From assembly GCA_047967505.1 (NCBI GenBank), contig CM106539.1: a DNA stretch of 64,000 bases. The stretch is one strand, 5' to 3'. Under the pieces are notes generated by a model. It made no database searches, was not told the origin of the DNA, and was given only the letters and a program-made list of their open reading frames with translations. Of the stretch, positions 31,665 to 42,577 are shown one piece after another. This stretch comes from Dipteris shenzhenensis (Eukaryota > Polypodiophyta > Polypodiopsida > Gleicheniales). The translations under genes were made by a program, and so were the position numbers. Positions within the stretch are counted from its first letter, which is position 1. The number at the start of each line of letters is the position of its first letter.

Positions 31665-32888
31665 ATGGATAATGCTGCTCAGATGATTGCTTACACCCGC
31701 AAGGCGCACTCCTCAAAAGAAAAACGACAATGCTATGAGGCTTCAGCATTTCAAGTTACAAGTGAAAATGTCAACATGGATGATGCCAAGTATGTATACA
31801 ACATGATAAAAGATGATTTTCAGCTTACTCGATAGCATTGGACTGATGCAACACCTTCGGTTAAGGTGAAAGTGAGCTTGCCCTCTTTGGTGGATCCCTT
31901 GAAAACACTCTCACAAACAACAATAATCATCTTCTTCCTTGGAAAATTGCCTTCTGCAAGTGATGTTGGACAGTGGATTAATTCCCTGCTTGAGGGCTCT
32001 TTTGTGAAAGGGGTGTATTTTGCTTCAAGAGGCTTTTATGAAGTTCACTTGTTGGATGCCCTTCAAAAGCAACGCATGCTAGAGATGTCACCTTTGTTCT
32101 ATGGCAGACAGATGGTTCATGTTATGCCCTGGTTGCCCAACAAAGACTATCAGAGTCTTATTAAGCATAACTGTCCAGTTTGGGTAGAGGTGGTTGATTT
32201 TCTTGACTACATGCGTCCACAGTTAGCTACCATTGCATCTACACTTGGGCAAGTTATATGCAAGCCTCACAATGTTGGCAACAAGAACAGGTTTTGCATA
32301 CTATGGGACACAGATAGAGAAACACCATCCTCTATAGCAGTTGAGATTGATGGTATCAATCTAGGGGAGAAATATTTCAAATTGAAATGGGGTGTTTTTA
32401 CTAGTGCTTGCTTCTCATGTCATAAGTTTGGACACCTAGCTTCTGAGTGTCCCTCTGTATTACATCAGCCACCTCCTGCTGCCATATCAAGGGACACTGC
32501 TCCTATTCAGCCTAAGGAGGGGAAAAAAGTTATTAACAAGCCTAGTGAGAAGAATACTAAACCTATGACACAAATTGGAAATACGGTTTCTTTGCATGCA
32601 GGAAGTTAGGCTAAAGACAAAGGAAAGGCCAAAGTAGTTGATTCTAGCTCAGACTCTCAAGTGGAGTGGCAGACTCAAAGGAAAAAGATTAACCTACGGA
32701 ATAGACCTTTGCAATCTAGGCATTGGGATGCGGATTCTGCTTTACCAAGACAGACAAATGCAGCCTCCTCCTCACAGACATCTCTTGAGGAGCCTTGGAA
32801 TATTGTCATCCAAAGGAATATTCCTGTTTATGAAGATGCCAATGCTTTTGCAACTTTAGGTGATGCAGATGCCATGGCTGAGACATAG
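31665..32888 (+). pseudogene. LINE C-1 ORF1 (DUF4283-like, CCHC)
   Basis: Reads in one frame from ATG 31665 (MDNAAQMIAYTRKA) to the stop at 32886-32888, interrupted by TAG at 31833-31835 and 32607-32609. Blocks match C-2 ORF1: IIFFLGKLPSASDVGQWINS, VYFASRGFYEVHLLDAL, GRQMVHVMPW, NRFCILWDTDRE and the knuckle CFSCHKFGHLASEC near 32415-32455. The family product binds element RNA in the RNP. With only two stops in 408 codons it died fairly recently. Confidence 0.85.
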
Positions 32889-32970
32889 CCATGTTGGCTT
32901 TTTTTACTTTGATTTTAGATGCTTTCTGCTTTTGTATATACTTGTGTTCCTATCATCTGTACATCCCATT

Positions 32971-35900
32971 ATGATCACTACAATCAGGTGTATTACCTAT
33001 AACATACAGGGCCTCTGTAATAGAAATGGAGGCTGTTTTGGAGTTATGTTATCAGGCACCAGCCTGACGTGATATGTCTGCAAGAGCATAATCAACATGC
33101 TATGGTTGGAGATGTTCGTTACTTTGGAGGATATGATATTTTTTATTCAAGTGACTCTGACTATTCAGGCCTTGCTCTGCTAGTCAAACATGATTTACAG
33201 CCCCAGGTTGCTTACAATGATACCCTAGGGAGATGGATGGTTATGCAGATTTGTATCCATGATAACATTTATGAGATTGCTGCTGTTTATGCCTCTCAGG
33301 TATCTGCCCACAGGGCTGACATGTGGGCATCTATTGCTGCATATCCCTGGAGATCAGTTGCCTTCCTTGGAGGGGACTTCAACAACTCTCCTAGGCCTAG
33401 AGATAACACTACAAGAAACTCACACATGCTTCAGCTTGAGCAAAGAAAATGGAATCATCTTATGGCACATACACAAGCAGGAGACATTTGGCTTACTTTG
33501 CAGCATGATTTGCCTGGATATAAATATCATCATAATGCTATCCACAATTACTGGGCAAGGCTAGATAGATGGTACTTGCTACATACGCAGCAATTTACTG
33601 ATTTCACCATTCAAATCACGGTGGATCATTCTCTATCTCTATCAGATCATGCTCCTGTTTGGTTGACACTGGATTTTGGTATGCCTACTCATGATTTGCC
33701 TGCGCATACTCTCCGGCTCAAACATGTAAATGCAGCATATTTTCAACATGCCTCTTTTAGAAACATGATACAAGATGCCATTGCCCCATTGCAGGCACAT
33801 GCCCATTATGACTTAAATTATGCATGGGATTCCTTTGTGCACCGTATTCAGCATGTTATTACGCTATATGGCAGATCATATATGGCTGATTGGAGGAAAA
33901 AAATAATGGATGCCAAATATCAAGTGCAGTCCCTCACAGAGTTATCACAGGCTCAGAATTTATCTCCAGTCCAACAACAGAGTTTATAGCATTATCGATC
34001 ATTGTTACAAAAAAACAATCAAAGGAAACTCAACAAGTGGCAAGTCCGTGCACGGATGACACCATTCATGGATAAAGGATGCTCTTCCAAATCTTTTTTC
34101 CGGGTTACATTCTCATCGGAGGAAGAGCTCCTGTCTAAGAGTAAGGAAGATTGATGGCACCTAGACTCATTCTCTCTCCGATCTTGATCATGAATGTTAT
34201 GATCAATTTCAGAAGCTATTTGCAGCCCCCTCAGCTCCCACTCAGCCAATGATAGATGCATGGCAAGCTCTTTTGAGACATGTCCAACCAATCATGCTTC
34301 AGCAGGATGCCTTATCCCTGGATCAGTCATTCACAGCAGAAGAATTACATAATGCCTTGCTCCATCTTGGCAAAGGAAAATCTCCAGGATGGGATGGTCT
34401 AACAGTAGAATTCTATTTGGCATTTTGGGATGACCTTAAAGATGTCATGCTCCAAATGATTAATGATGCCTGGAACAACAATTGTATGCCTAATTCATGG
34501 AAACATGGGCTGGTCAAGCTTATTCCGAAGAAAAATCTTTCTGAAACTTTACCAGACTGGAGGCCCATTACTCTCATGCCAGTGCAATATAAGCTCATCA
34601 CCAAAATGCTGGTGCATAGAGTGCATACCTTTTTGCATGATGGGCTACATCCTTTTCAATATGGATTTGTGCCTAGAAGGCAGATATATGATAACATTGC
34701 CAATGCCATGACTGCCATTGAGTATGCCAATTACATTGAACGAGATGTTTTAATCTTACAGGTAGACATAGCTAAAGCTTTCAACAATGTTCAGTGGGAT
34801 TTCATTGCACAAACAATGCACAAGGTGGGATTTGGGCCAAAAATGGTGCAGGTTATCTATTGGCTATATAAAGACTCTTCAGCCCAATGTATTTTGGCCA
34901 ATCATTTGTCTACATCTTGGACATTGGGTAAGTCAGTGAGGCAAGGTTGCCCTCCTAGTGCGCTACTTTATGCCATTGCCACTCACCCCCTGCTAATCTA
35001 TATGGATCATCTTACCTCACAAGGGAAATTAAAAGGTTTACAGTTGCCAAGAGTATCTAGCTTTGTGACCCAAGCATATGCAGATGACTCCTTTTTTATG
35101 CCTCAAAATACACAGCAAGAACTGAACACTTTAATGGATGCTTTATCTTTGTTTGGACTGGCAGCGGGACTGCATGTTAATTTTGAGAAATCCAAACTCA
35201 TACCCTTAAAGAGTCGAGATTGGCATGCCATACTTTGGCCACGAGAGATTTTAGATCCTCATGTTCTGATCACGCACCTGGGATATCCTATTGGCTGGCT
35301 GGTCACTAGAAAACAGCAGCTTAATTGGATATTAGATAAGCTAAATTATTGGAAAACTCCCACTCAGCCACTTCATGTCCGCCTCAGGATTGTGCAGTCC
35401 ATTGTTATGGCATACATACAATTCTTTCTGCCACTCTTACATTGGACAGATCAAGAAATTGCAGCCTATATGTCAAAAGCCATGGACATGCTATGGAAGA
35501 ATAAGGCCTCCAAGAAGGCATTCCGCTTGTTGAAAATGGACTTTATCTGTTCTCCTCAAAAATGTGACGGTTTGAATGTGTGTAATATTCGCTATCATGC
35601 ACTCTCACGAAAGGTATCAATGCTGCTCACCTTTAAGCAAACACAACCATGGACAAGAATGCTTTCCTATATGTGTCAGACTATGCAGACACTTTTTTAT
35701 GGTAAATGGGAAGTGGATGTCTGGGGGCTTTTACTTGGAAAATTTATGGGGAAAATCCCAAACTGCCCCTTTGCCTCGGCACTCATTCATGATTGGAAAG
35801 AGGTCCTCTCTAATATCAAATGGGATCCTGCAAACCCCCATAACAACTCTTTGCAGAGTGAGAGCATATATTGGAGTGCAGTTTATGATCCTCCCCTTGC

Positions 35901-36771
35901 TTGTCAGGAGCCTATCAGATCATATAATTTGAGCAAAATGGGTGTCAGATGCATTGCAGATGTGATAGATGATCAAGGGCAACTTCTTACTTTTCCTCAG
36001 ATCATGGCCAAATACCATCTTGGAATGCACCACAAGCCTATCTGGAAGAAAATAAAAGATCTTCTGCATCCTTTATTGCCTATTCCCCAGTTCTCACATG
36101 ATAACAAGTTAGCTGACTAAAAGTTATGTCCCAAAGGGCTGAATATGCGCCCTCTGCCTATCAGCAAACTCACCTCTATGATAACATACAGACTTATGCA
36201 GCCCATGCCGTGCATACACACTCATGCAATTTATTTGGGGCATATGCAAAAACCCCTCTCTTGGTGGTCAAGGAACTTGAGTATTTTATGGAAGGCCAAG
36301 CTGCCTCTCAAACAAAGACTATTTCTTTGGCGTTGCATTATTGGAACATTCCCAATTGGAACAACTTTGGTTAAGAGAGAGATAGCTACTGCCACTGCTA
36401 CTTGTTTACGATGCCAGGCACATGCAGAGATAGTACCACACTTACTATGGTTTTGTCAATGCTCCAGGCTTTTAATTGCAAAGATTTCAAGGTTCTTATG
36501 TCTTACATTCCCGAATACCAGATTTGGAAAAAAAATTGCGATTTTTGGCAGATGTCCTACTCCATTGAGACCTTATTCTCTACTCCTTCACTGGAGTAGA
36601 TTTTGGGCTCTATGGACCTTCTCGACTGAACATAATATGGCATACTTGCACAAACACTTCCATCAGCCCTATGAATTCTTCAGAGCTTCCTTAAGGCAAT
36701 CTATTTATGATGCTTGTAAGGAAGGCAATCTAGACAGGTCCTGCATGGAGATAGTTTATTCGTGTTTTTGA
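32971..36771 (+). pseudogene. LINE C-1 ORF2 (APE endonuclease, RT, zf-RVT)
   Basis: Starts MITTIRCITYNIQGLCN at 32971. A 4-bp deletion near 33025 shifts the frame. The endonuclease resumes with CLQEHNQH, VAFLGGDFNNSPR near 33360, ARLDRWYLLH near 33555 and LSDHAPVWL near 33645. A stop at 33987 and shifts to about 34200 follow. RT is open from 34249 (VDIAKAFNNVQWDF, SVRQGCPPSALLYAI, QAYADDSFFM near 35072) with one stop at 36118-36120. The zf-RVT (CLRCQAHAEIVPHLLWFC) is near 36410-36465. The catalytic YADD is intact. Confidence 0.87.
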
Positions 36772-36850
36772 TTTGGGCTCTCCCCTTTTAGGAGTACTCT
36801 TTGTACAATATTAATCTTCTAATACAAGTCCATGGAATTACCCAAAAAAA

Positions 36851-36899
36851 TGTGTGTGTGTGTGTGTGTGTGTGTCTGTGTGTGTGTGTGTGTGTGTGT
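36851..36899. repeat. (TG)24 microsatellite between LINE C-1 and C-2
   Basis: Near-perfect TG tract with one TC interruption. It directly follows the A-tail of C-1 and directly precedes the 5' end of C-2. Confidence 0.95.
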
Positions 36900-37425
36900 A
36901 GCATGATGATACTTGAAATCTAAGGGTCATCATCAATAATCAACGTTCATGGAAGTTATCTCATGAGTGGAAGCGCAATAGTGTATGTGCATGGCTCAAG
37001 GAGCTAGCTAAGCGGTGTGAGTGTGAGGCGACGATCGTGAGCGAAGCGCAGAGCAGTCAGCGCTGATCTGCATTGCCCTTCGTACCACCGTACGGTCGTG
37101 TACGATTTTCGTACGAACCTTCCGTAAGGAATCTGCTCCCTCTTACGTCAGCTTGTACCGGCAGTTCCCCTTCTCAAATAACCGTACAGATCGTTCATAA
37201 TTTTCAGCATGGTCCTCCGTCTCAAATTCCGTATATCTTCTCCGTACTTTCCCGTACAGCTCGTCCGTACTATTCCCGTACTATTCCCTTTATAGTTGAC
37301 TGAATCTTCCGTGCACAGTCTACTTTCCCGTACAGCCTGTCAGCTTACCTCCGTACAGTCCGCCTCCCCTTCCTTGTGCTCAGAACGATCTTTGCTATTT
37401 CATATCTTAGAATCCCTTAGCTGCC
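36900..37425 (+). promoter_or_regulatory. LINE C-2 5' UTR with CCGTAC cluster
   Basis: Eight exact CCGTAC hexamers occur between 37088 and 37356 (for example 37191, 37242, 37252, 37265, 37275, 37328, 37351), plus several other GTAC cores. CCGTAC(A) with a GTAC core is the known binding core of plant SBP-box transcription factors (consensus TNCGTACAA). A weak TATA-like TTTATAG lies near 37290. That this is the LINE promoter and is SBP-driven is inference. Confidence 0.55.
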
Positions 37426-38622
37426 ATGGCAGAATCAAACAAGTTCTATGTCAAGAGAGCCCTCTCTCCCGAACCCAAAAGACAATTAAGGGAAGCCTCT
37501 TCCCCCATAGCTCCTTCTTTTGAAGATGCTTCCTATGTGCTTGATATGCTGAATGATGATTTTCAACAAAGCAGAAGGGAATGGATTCAACCTGCTCCGG
37601 AACTCACTTACAAAATGAAGCTGCCATCTCTTGTGCAACCTTTGAAGAAGCTCTCTCAAACTGCAGTTATCATCTTTTTTCCAGGCAAAATTCCCTCTGC
37701 TAATGATGTGGGACAATGGGTGAATTCTCTCCTAGGTGGATGCTTTGTAGAAGGAGTCTATTTTGCCTCCCGAGGATTTTATGAAGTTCATCTTTTGGAT
37801 GCTTTGACAAAACAAAAAATGCTAGAAATGTCCCCTTTATTTTTTGGTCGCCAGATGGTGCATATCATGCCCTGGTCCCCCAATAAGGACTATCAGAACC
37901 TCATCAAGCATCATTGCCCTGTATGGGTAGAAGTGGTTGATTTTCCAGATTATATGAGAACAGAGCTTCCAGGTTTAGCTATGACATTGGGACAAGTGAT
38001 TTGTCCCCCTCGTCCAACAGGTAATAAAAATCGTTTTTGCATCTTATGGGATACTGATAGACCGACCCCTTCTTCTATTGCAGTTGAGATTGAGGGTGTT
38101 AATTTGGGCAAGAAATATTTCACCTTAAAATGGGACATTTTTGCTGGAGCTTGTTTTTCTTGTCACAAATTTGGGCATCTTGCTTCGGAGTGCCCTTCTA
38201 TCCTTCATCCACCTCCTCCAGCTGCTATTCCTCTGCCATCTAATAAAGGAGGTCAGAAGACATATGTGGAAAAGATTGAAGCTAAAGGAGCAAAGCCTTC
38301 AGTTCATACAGGGAGCCAGGCCAATTTAGCTCAAAATAAGGATAAAGGCAAAAGCAAGTTAGGAGAAAATATTTCATCATCTCATGAGGGATGGCAGACT
38401 GCAAAGAAGACGGTGCCTCTCAAACAAAGACCTCTCCAATCTCGTAATTGGGATGCCTCTGCTCCTTCCCCAGGACAATCTTCTACCTCTTCAAGCAGCC
38501 CCATTTCAAAGGCTTGGGTCAATGCAGTCAAGAAGGGTCTTCCCCTGTGTGAAGAAGATGATATTATCAAGGAATTGGAAGCTGAGGGTCAGCAAGACCC
38601 TGTGGCAATGGCAAAGGCTTGA
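37426..38622 (+). CDS. LINE C-2 ORF1 protein (DUF4283-like, CCHC knuckle)
   Basis: An intact 398-residue frame starting MAESNKFYVKRALSPEPKR. The N-terminus is basic. Residues about 60-160 resemble the DUF4283 domain common in plant LINE ORF1 and related proteins (VIIFFPGKIPS, YFASRGFYEVHLLDA, QMVHIMPWSPNKDY). Residues about 200-240 contain NRFCILWDTDRP. A CCHC knuckle CFSCHKFGHLASEC spans residues 243-256. The C-terminal third is Lys/Ser/Pro-rich and low in complexity. The likely role is binding LINE RNA in the retrotransposition RNP. ORF2 starts 48 bp after the stop. This is the only clearly intact element ORF of full length here. Confidence 0.88.
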   Translation: MAESNKFYVKRALSPEPKRQLREASSPIAPSFEDASYVLDMLNDDFQQSRREWIQPAPELTYKMKLPSLVQPLKKLSQTAVIIFFPGKIPSANDVGQWVNSLLGGCFVEGVYFASRGFYEVHLLDALTKQKMLEMSPLFFGRQMVHIMPWSPNKDYQNLIKHHCPVWVEVVDFPDYMRTELPGLAMTLGQVICPPRPTGNKNRFCILWDTDRPTPSSIAVEIEGVNLGKKYFTLKWDIFAGACFSCHKFGHLASECPSILHPPPPAAIPLPSNKGGQKTYVEKIEAKGAKPSVHTGSQANLAQNKDKGKSKLGENISSSHEGWQTAKKTVPLKQRPLQSRNWDASAPSPGQSSTSSSSPISKAWVNAVKKGLPLCEEDDIIKELEAEGQQDPVAMAKA

Positions 38623-38670
38623 GGCCTCCCGCTCTTTTGGAGGACAGATCATTCTCTTGTATATATTTTC

Positions 38671-41600
38671 ATGCGTGCTTCTCTTAAATGTTTTTCCTAT
38701 AATATACAGGGCCTCTGCAACCAGAATAAATGGAGGCTTCTCTGGCATTATATAAATACAACTCATCCGGATGTTGTATGTCTCCAAGAGCATAATCAGC
38801 ATTTTTTTGCTGGACAGCATGGGTTTTTTTCAGGATATGATATATTCTATTCAGGATCGGAACAATTCTCTGGGCTGTGCATTTTAGCCAGACATGATCT
38901 GCAACCCTTGATAGCATATAATGATCTAAGTGGACGATGGATGATTATCCAATGTATGATCAATGGAGAGATTTTTGAAATAGGATCTTTGTATGCCTCT
39001 CAAAATTCAGCTTCCAGAGCTCAAATGTGGAACTCCATAAAGCAATATCCTTGGTCCTCTAATGCTCTACTTTGTGGTGATTTCAACAATTCTCCTCACT
39101 GGAAGGACAATACCACGCATAAATCACATATGCTGCCCTCTGAAATCCAGCAATGGGAACACATGATATCATCACTTCGATTTGCAGATTTATGGACAGC
39201 AACTCATCCTTCAGTGATGGGATTTACATATCATCATAATGCTTTAACAGATTATTGGGCCAGGCTTGATAGATATTATCTCATTCATGCTCAGCAATAT
39301 GAGGAATATACATGTCAGATGTGGACTGATTATTCACAACAATTATCTGATCACACTCCACTCTAGCTCACCCTTTCTTTTGGTATGCCTCTGGATGACT
39401 TGCAGCTATCTTCAGTCAGAAATTTACAGGTTAATCAATTCTATCTTTCTCACGAAAAATTTCAGCATATGATCAGACTGGCTTGCAGGCCATTGCTATC
39501 TCATGCTCAGGAGGATCTGGAATTTGCTTGGATCTCTTTCATACATCGTATTCAAAATGTCATCAAGGAATATGGAAGATGGTACTTGGCAAAAACCAGA
39601 CAGCATATCCAGTGGGCAAAATCATGCAAGCAGTATCTTGTACAGAATAGTCATCAAAGATCTCTATCTGATTCTGAGCAGCATTTATTGTCTTGTGCTT
39701 CCTCTATAATTGATGCCAATGACAAACGCAAGCTGTCTAAATGGCAGATTAGGGCCAGAGTTCCTCTAAATCTTTTTTTCGGAACTTACATGCACACAGA
39801 CAAAGTCAATCTATCATGAGGGTAAGGAAATCAGATGGTCTCTGGACCCAGTCTCTCTCTCAACTTGAAAAACAATGTCTGGATCATTTTCAGCTCCTTT
39901 ATTCTCAGCCATCTTCTTCTGCACCTCAGGTCGCATTGGCTCGTAACAGATTTACTGAGCTTGTTTCTCCTATTGTCTCCCCGCAAAAAGCCTCAATGCT
40001 GGAAATGTCATTTTCAGATGATGAATTGGATGAAGCCCTTAAGCATTTGGGTAAACATAAATCCCCTGGCTGGGATGGTCTGACGATTGAATTTTTCGAA
40101 GCCTTTTGGCCAGAAATGAAGGGTCCAATTCTGCAGTTTATTAATGCAGCATGGCAGCACCAACATCTTCCCTCAGCATGGAAGCATGGTCTGGTTAAGC
40201 TTGTGCCCAAAAAGATTCTTTGTGAGACTATGGATGACTGGAGACCAATCACTTTGATGCCGGTGATATACAAACTGATCGCCAAAATGTTGGTACATCG
40301 GATAAAAGGATATCCTTCATGATGGACTTCATCCCAGGCAATATGGTTTTGTTCCAAGACGGCACATCCATGACAATATCACTAACACTCTTATTGCAAT
40401 GGAATATGCTAAATATTCAGATCAAGATGTGTTCGTCATGCAGGTAGATGTGGCAAAGGCGTTTGATACAGTACAGTGGGATTATGTCTCTCAAATCATG
40501 CAAAAACTTGGTTTTGGGCCAAAGCTATCTAATGTCATATATTGGCTTTATTCAAATTCTACTGCACATTGCTTTATAGGGAAACATTTGTCTGAGTCTT
40601 GGACTCTCGAACGTTCGGTTCGACAAGGATGTCCTCTCAGTGCCTTGCTTTATGCCATCGCTTCACATCCTTTGCTTCTTTATATGGACCACATGGTTGA
40701 TACTCGACAGCTAGAGGGGCTTCAGATTTCTGGTTCACGACCCTTCATAGCGCAGACCTATGCAGATGATTCTTTCTTCATGCTAAAGAACAGTCCATTG
40801 GAGATTCCCCTCTTAATGGATACCCTTTCAGATTTTGGGTTGGCAGCTGGTCTTAAAATTAATTTTCAGAAATCAAAACTCTTGCCTCTCAAGCTTTGTG
40901 ATTGGCATGCTATTCTGTGGCCAGGCCAGATTATTCAACCGGAAAATATAGTAAGACATTTGGGTTATCCTATTGGCTGGAAAATCAGTAATAAGCAACA
41001 AATGTCGTGGGTGTTCAACAAAATTCAGGACAAATTACAATATTGGAAGATTTCCACATGGCCTCTGCATGTACGGCTTCGAATTGTCCAATCTATTGTT
41101 CTAGCTTATGTCCAGTTCTACCTTCCTCTATTACATTGGTCATCTCGAGATCTCTCATCTTTTATGTCTCAAGCCATGGAGATTTTTTGGAAAACCAAGC
41201 TTCATAAAAAAGCTTTACGGTTGCTCAAAATGGACTTGCTTTGCTCACCCAGAATGCATGGTGGTTTGAATATAATAAACATCAAATATCATGTGTTGGC
41301 AAGAAAGATCACTATGCTCAAAACATTCTTTCAACAAGAGCAGCCTTGGTCTATTATGTTAGCAATTTTGTGTGGTCAGATGCGCACACATGCTTATGGA
41401 CATTGGATAGTAGATCCATCGGAAGTAGTACTTGGAAAATTTCAAGGTAAAATCCCTGGTTGTCCATTTTCTAATTCCTTGATTCAGGATTGGAAGCAAG
41501 TACTCTCTCACATCAAATGGTCTCCTCATCCTGCTTCTCTAGCATCTTCACTCAGATTGGAGAGTATTCATTGGAGTGCTGTGTTTTCCTCTCCCCTTGC

Positions 41601-42465
41601 TGTTCAACAACCCATCAGAGCTTACAATCTTATGAAAATGGGTATCCGGTTCATTGATGACGTTGTAGATATGCAAGGAAATATTCTCCCTTTTCCAACA
41701 GCATGTAGACAATACAACCTGGCAATGCATCATAGACCTATTTGGAAAGCTATTGCTGATCTCCTACTTCCTCTGGTTCCGATTCCGACATTGAATGACA
41801 GTGACAGGCTTCAAGATTGGCACCTTCAGTCTTCAAGTCCAAGCATTTCTTCTAAGCCTTTGCAGTCATTGACATCTATACAGGCTTATAGATTAATATT
41901 ACCTCCTCCTTGGATTGCCCATCATGCTAATTCTTTATGGCATCTGAACAAATCATTAGCCTGGTGGAAAGGAAGATTGCAAATGATATGGAAGTTGAAA
42001 ATGCCATTGAAGCAAAGACTATTCCTATGGAGATGTATTGTTGGTATTCTTCCAGTGGGAGTGAAATTGGCTAAACGACGAATAGCTTCACCTCTCTGTC
42101 CAAGATGTCACCTTGCATCGGAGAGTATTCTGCATTTATTGTGGTTTTGTTCATATTCCAGAGACCTTCTAGATAGAATCTCCTATTTTTTATCTCTCAG
42201 ATTTCCAGCACACCGGTTCTACAGGTTCTTCTGGATGTATGGCAAACTATCAGCTTCTTTGTCACAGTATTCTCTCTTCTTCCACTGGATCAAATACTGG
42301 GCCTTATGGACCCTCTGGCTACAGCGCATCCAAGCATATCTGAATTCTCCTCTTCAGCATCCTTATGAGTTTTTCAGAGCCTCATTAAGGCAGTCTTTAT
42401 ATGATGCCTTACATGAGGAAGATTTGGATGTTTCTTGTATTCAACTTTTCTTTTACTGTTTCTGA
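38671..42465 (+). pseudogene. LINE C-2 ORF2 (APE endonuclease, RT, zf-RVT), nearly intact
   Basis: Starts MRASLKCFSYNIQGLCNQNK. Endonuclease motifs are VVCLQEHNQH, LYASQNSASR, ALLCGDFNNSPH near 39064, ARLDRYYLIH near 39260 and QLSDHTPL near 39345. TAG at 39364-39366 replaces a Trp codon. A frame change near 39800 and another near 40315 follow. RT from 40399 has MQVDVAKAFDTVQWDY, SVRQGCPLSALLYAI and QTYADDSFFM near 40755. The zf-RVT CPRCHLASESILHLLWFC is near 42095-42150. The stop is at 42463-42465. All catalytic motifs are present, so the copy died recently. Confidence 0.9.
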
Positions 42466-42556
42466 TGGATAGGGCTGTAGCTCTATTTTGAGCACGGCTT
42501 GGATGTAAATGAATGTTTTATAATATAAGTATCTTGGTTTTACAAAAAAAAAAAAA

Positions 42557-42577
42557 TGTGTGTGTGTGTGTGTGTGT
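42557..42577. repeat. (TG)10 microsatellite between LINE C-2 and C-3
   Basis: Follows the A13 tail of C-2 directly. The truncated C-3 sequence begins at 42578 with no spacer. Confidence 0.95.

Larger units (their letters stand above)
31189..36850 (+). mobile_element. LINE C-1, near full length
   Basis: Order: 5' UTR with tandem repeats, ORF1 (31665-32888), ORF2 (32971-36771), short 3' UTR ending TTACCCAAAAAAA at 36850. A TG tract sits on each side (31182-31188 and 36851-36899). The exact 5' base cannot be fixed because the left TG tract was rearranged by the 30846 insertion. Stops and frameshifts in both ORFs make it inactive. Confidence 0.85.
36900..42556 (+). mobile_element. LINE C-2, full length, best-preserved C copy
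   Basis: 5' UTR 36900-37425, ORF1 37426-38622 intact, ORF2 38671-42465, 3' UTR and A13 tail at 42544-42556. TG tracts flank both sides (36851-36899 and 42557-42577). ORF2 is open except for one nonsense codon and two frameshift zones, so this copy is the closest to an active source in the window. Confidence 0.9.

Noticed and set aside
36851-36899. (TG)n as an element-encoded 3' tail of LINE C
   Set aside because: TG is also found on the 5' side of each copy, and the 16-bp duplication at 30830/31182 contains TG plus unique bases. The tail explanation is less likely, though not excluded for every copy.
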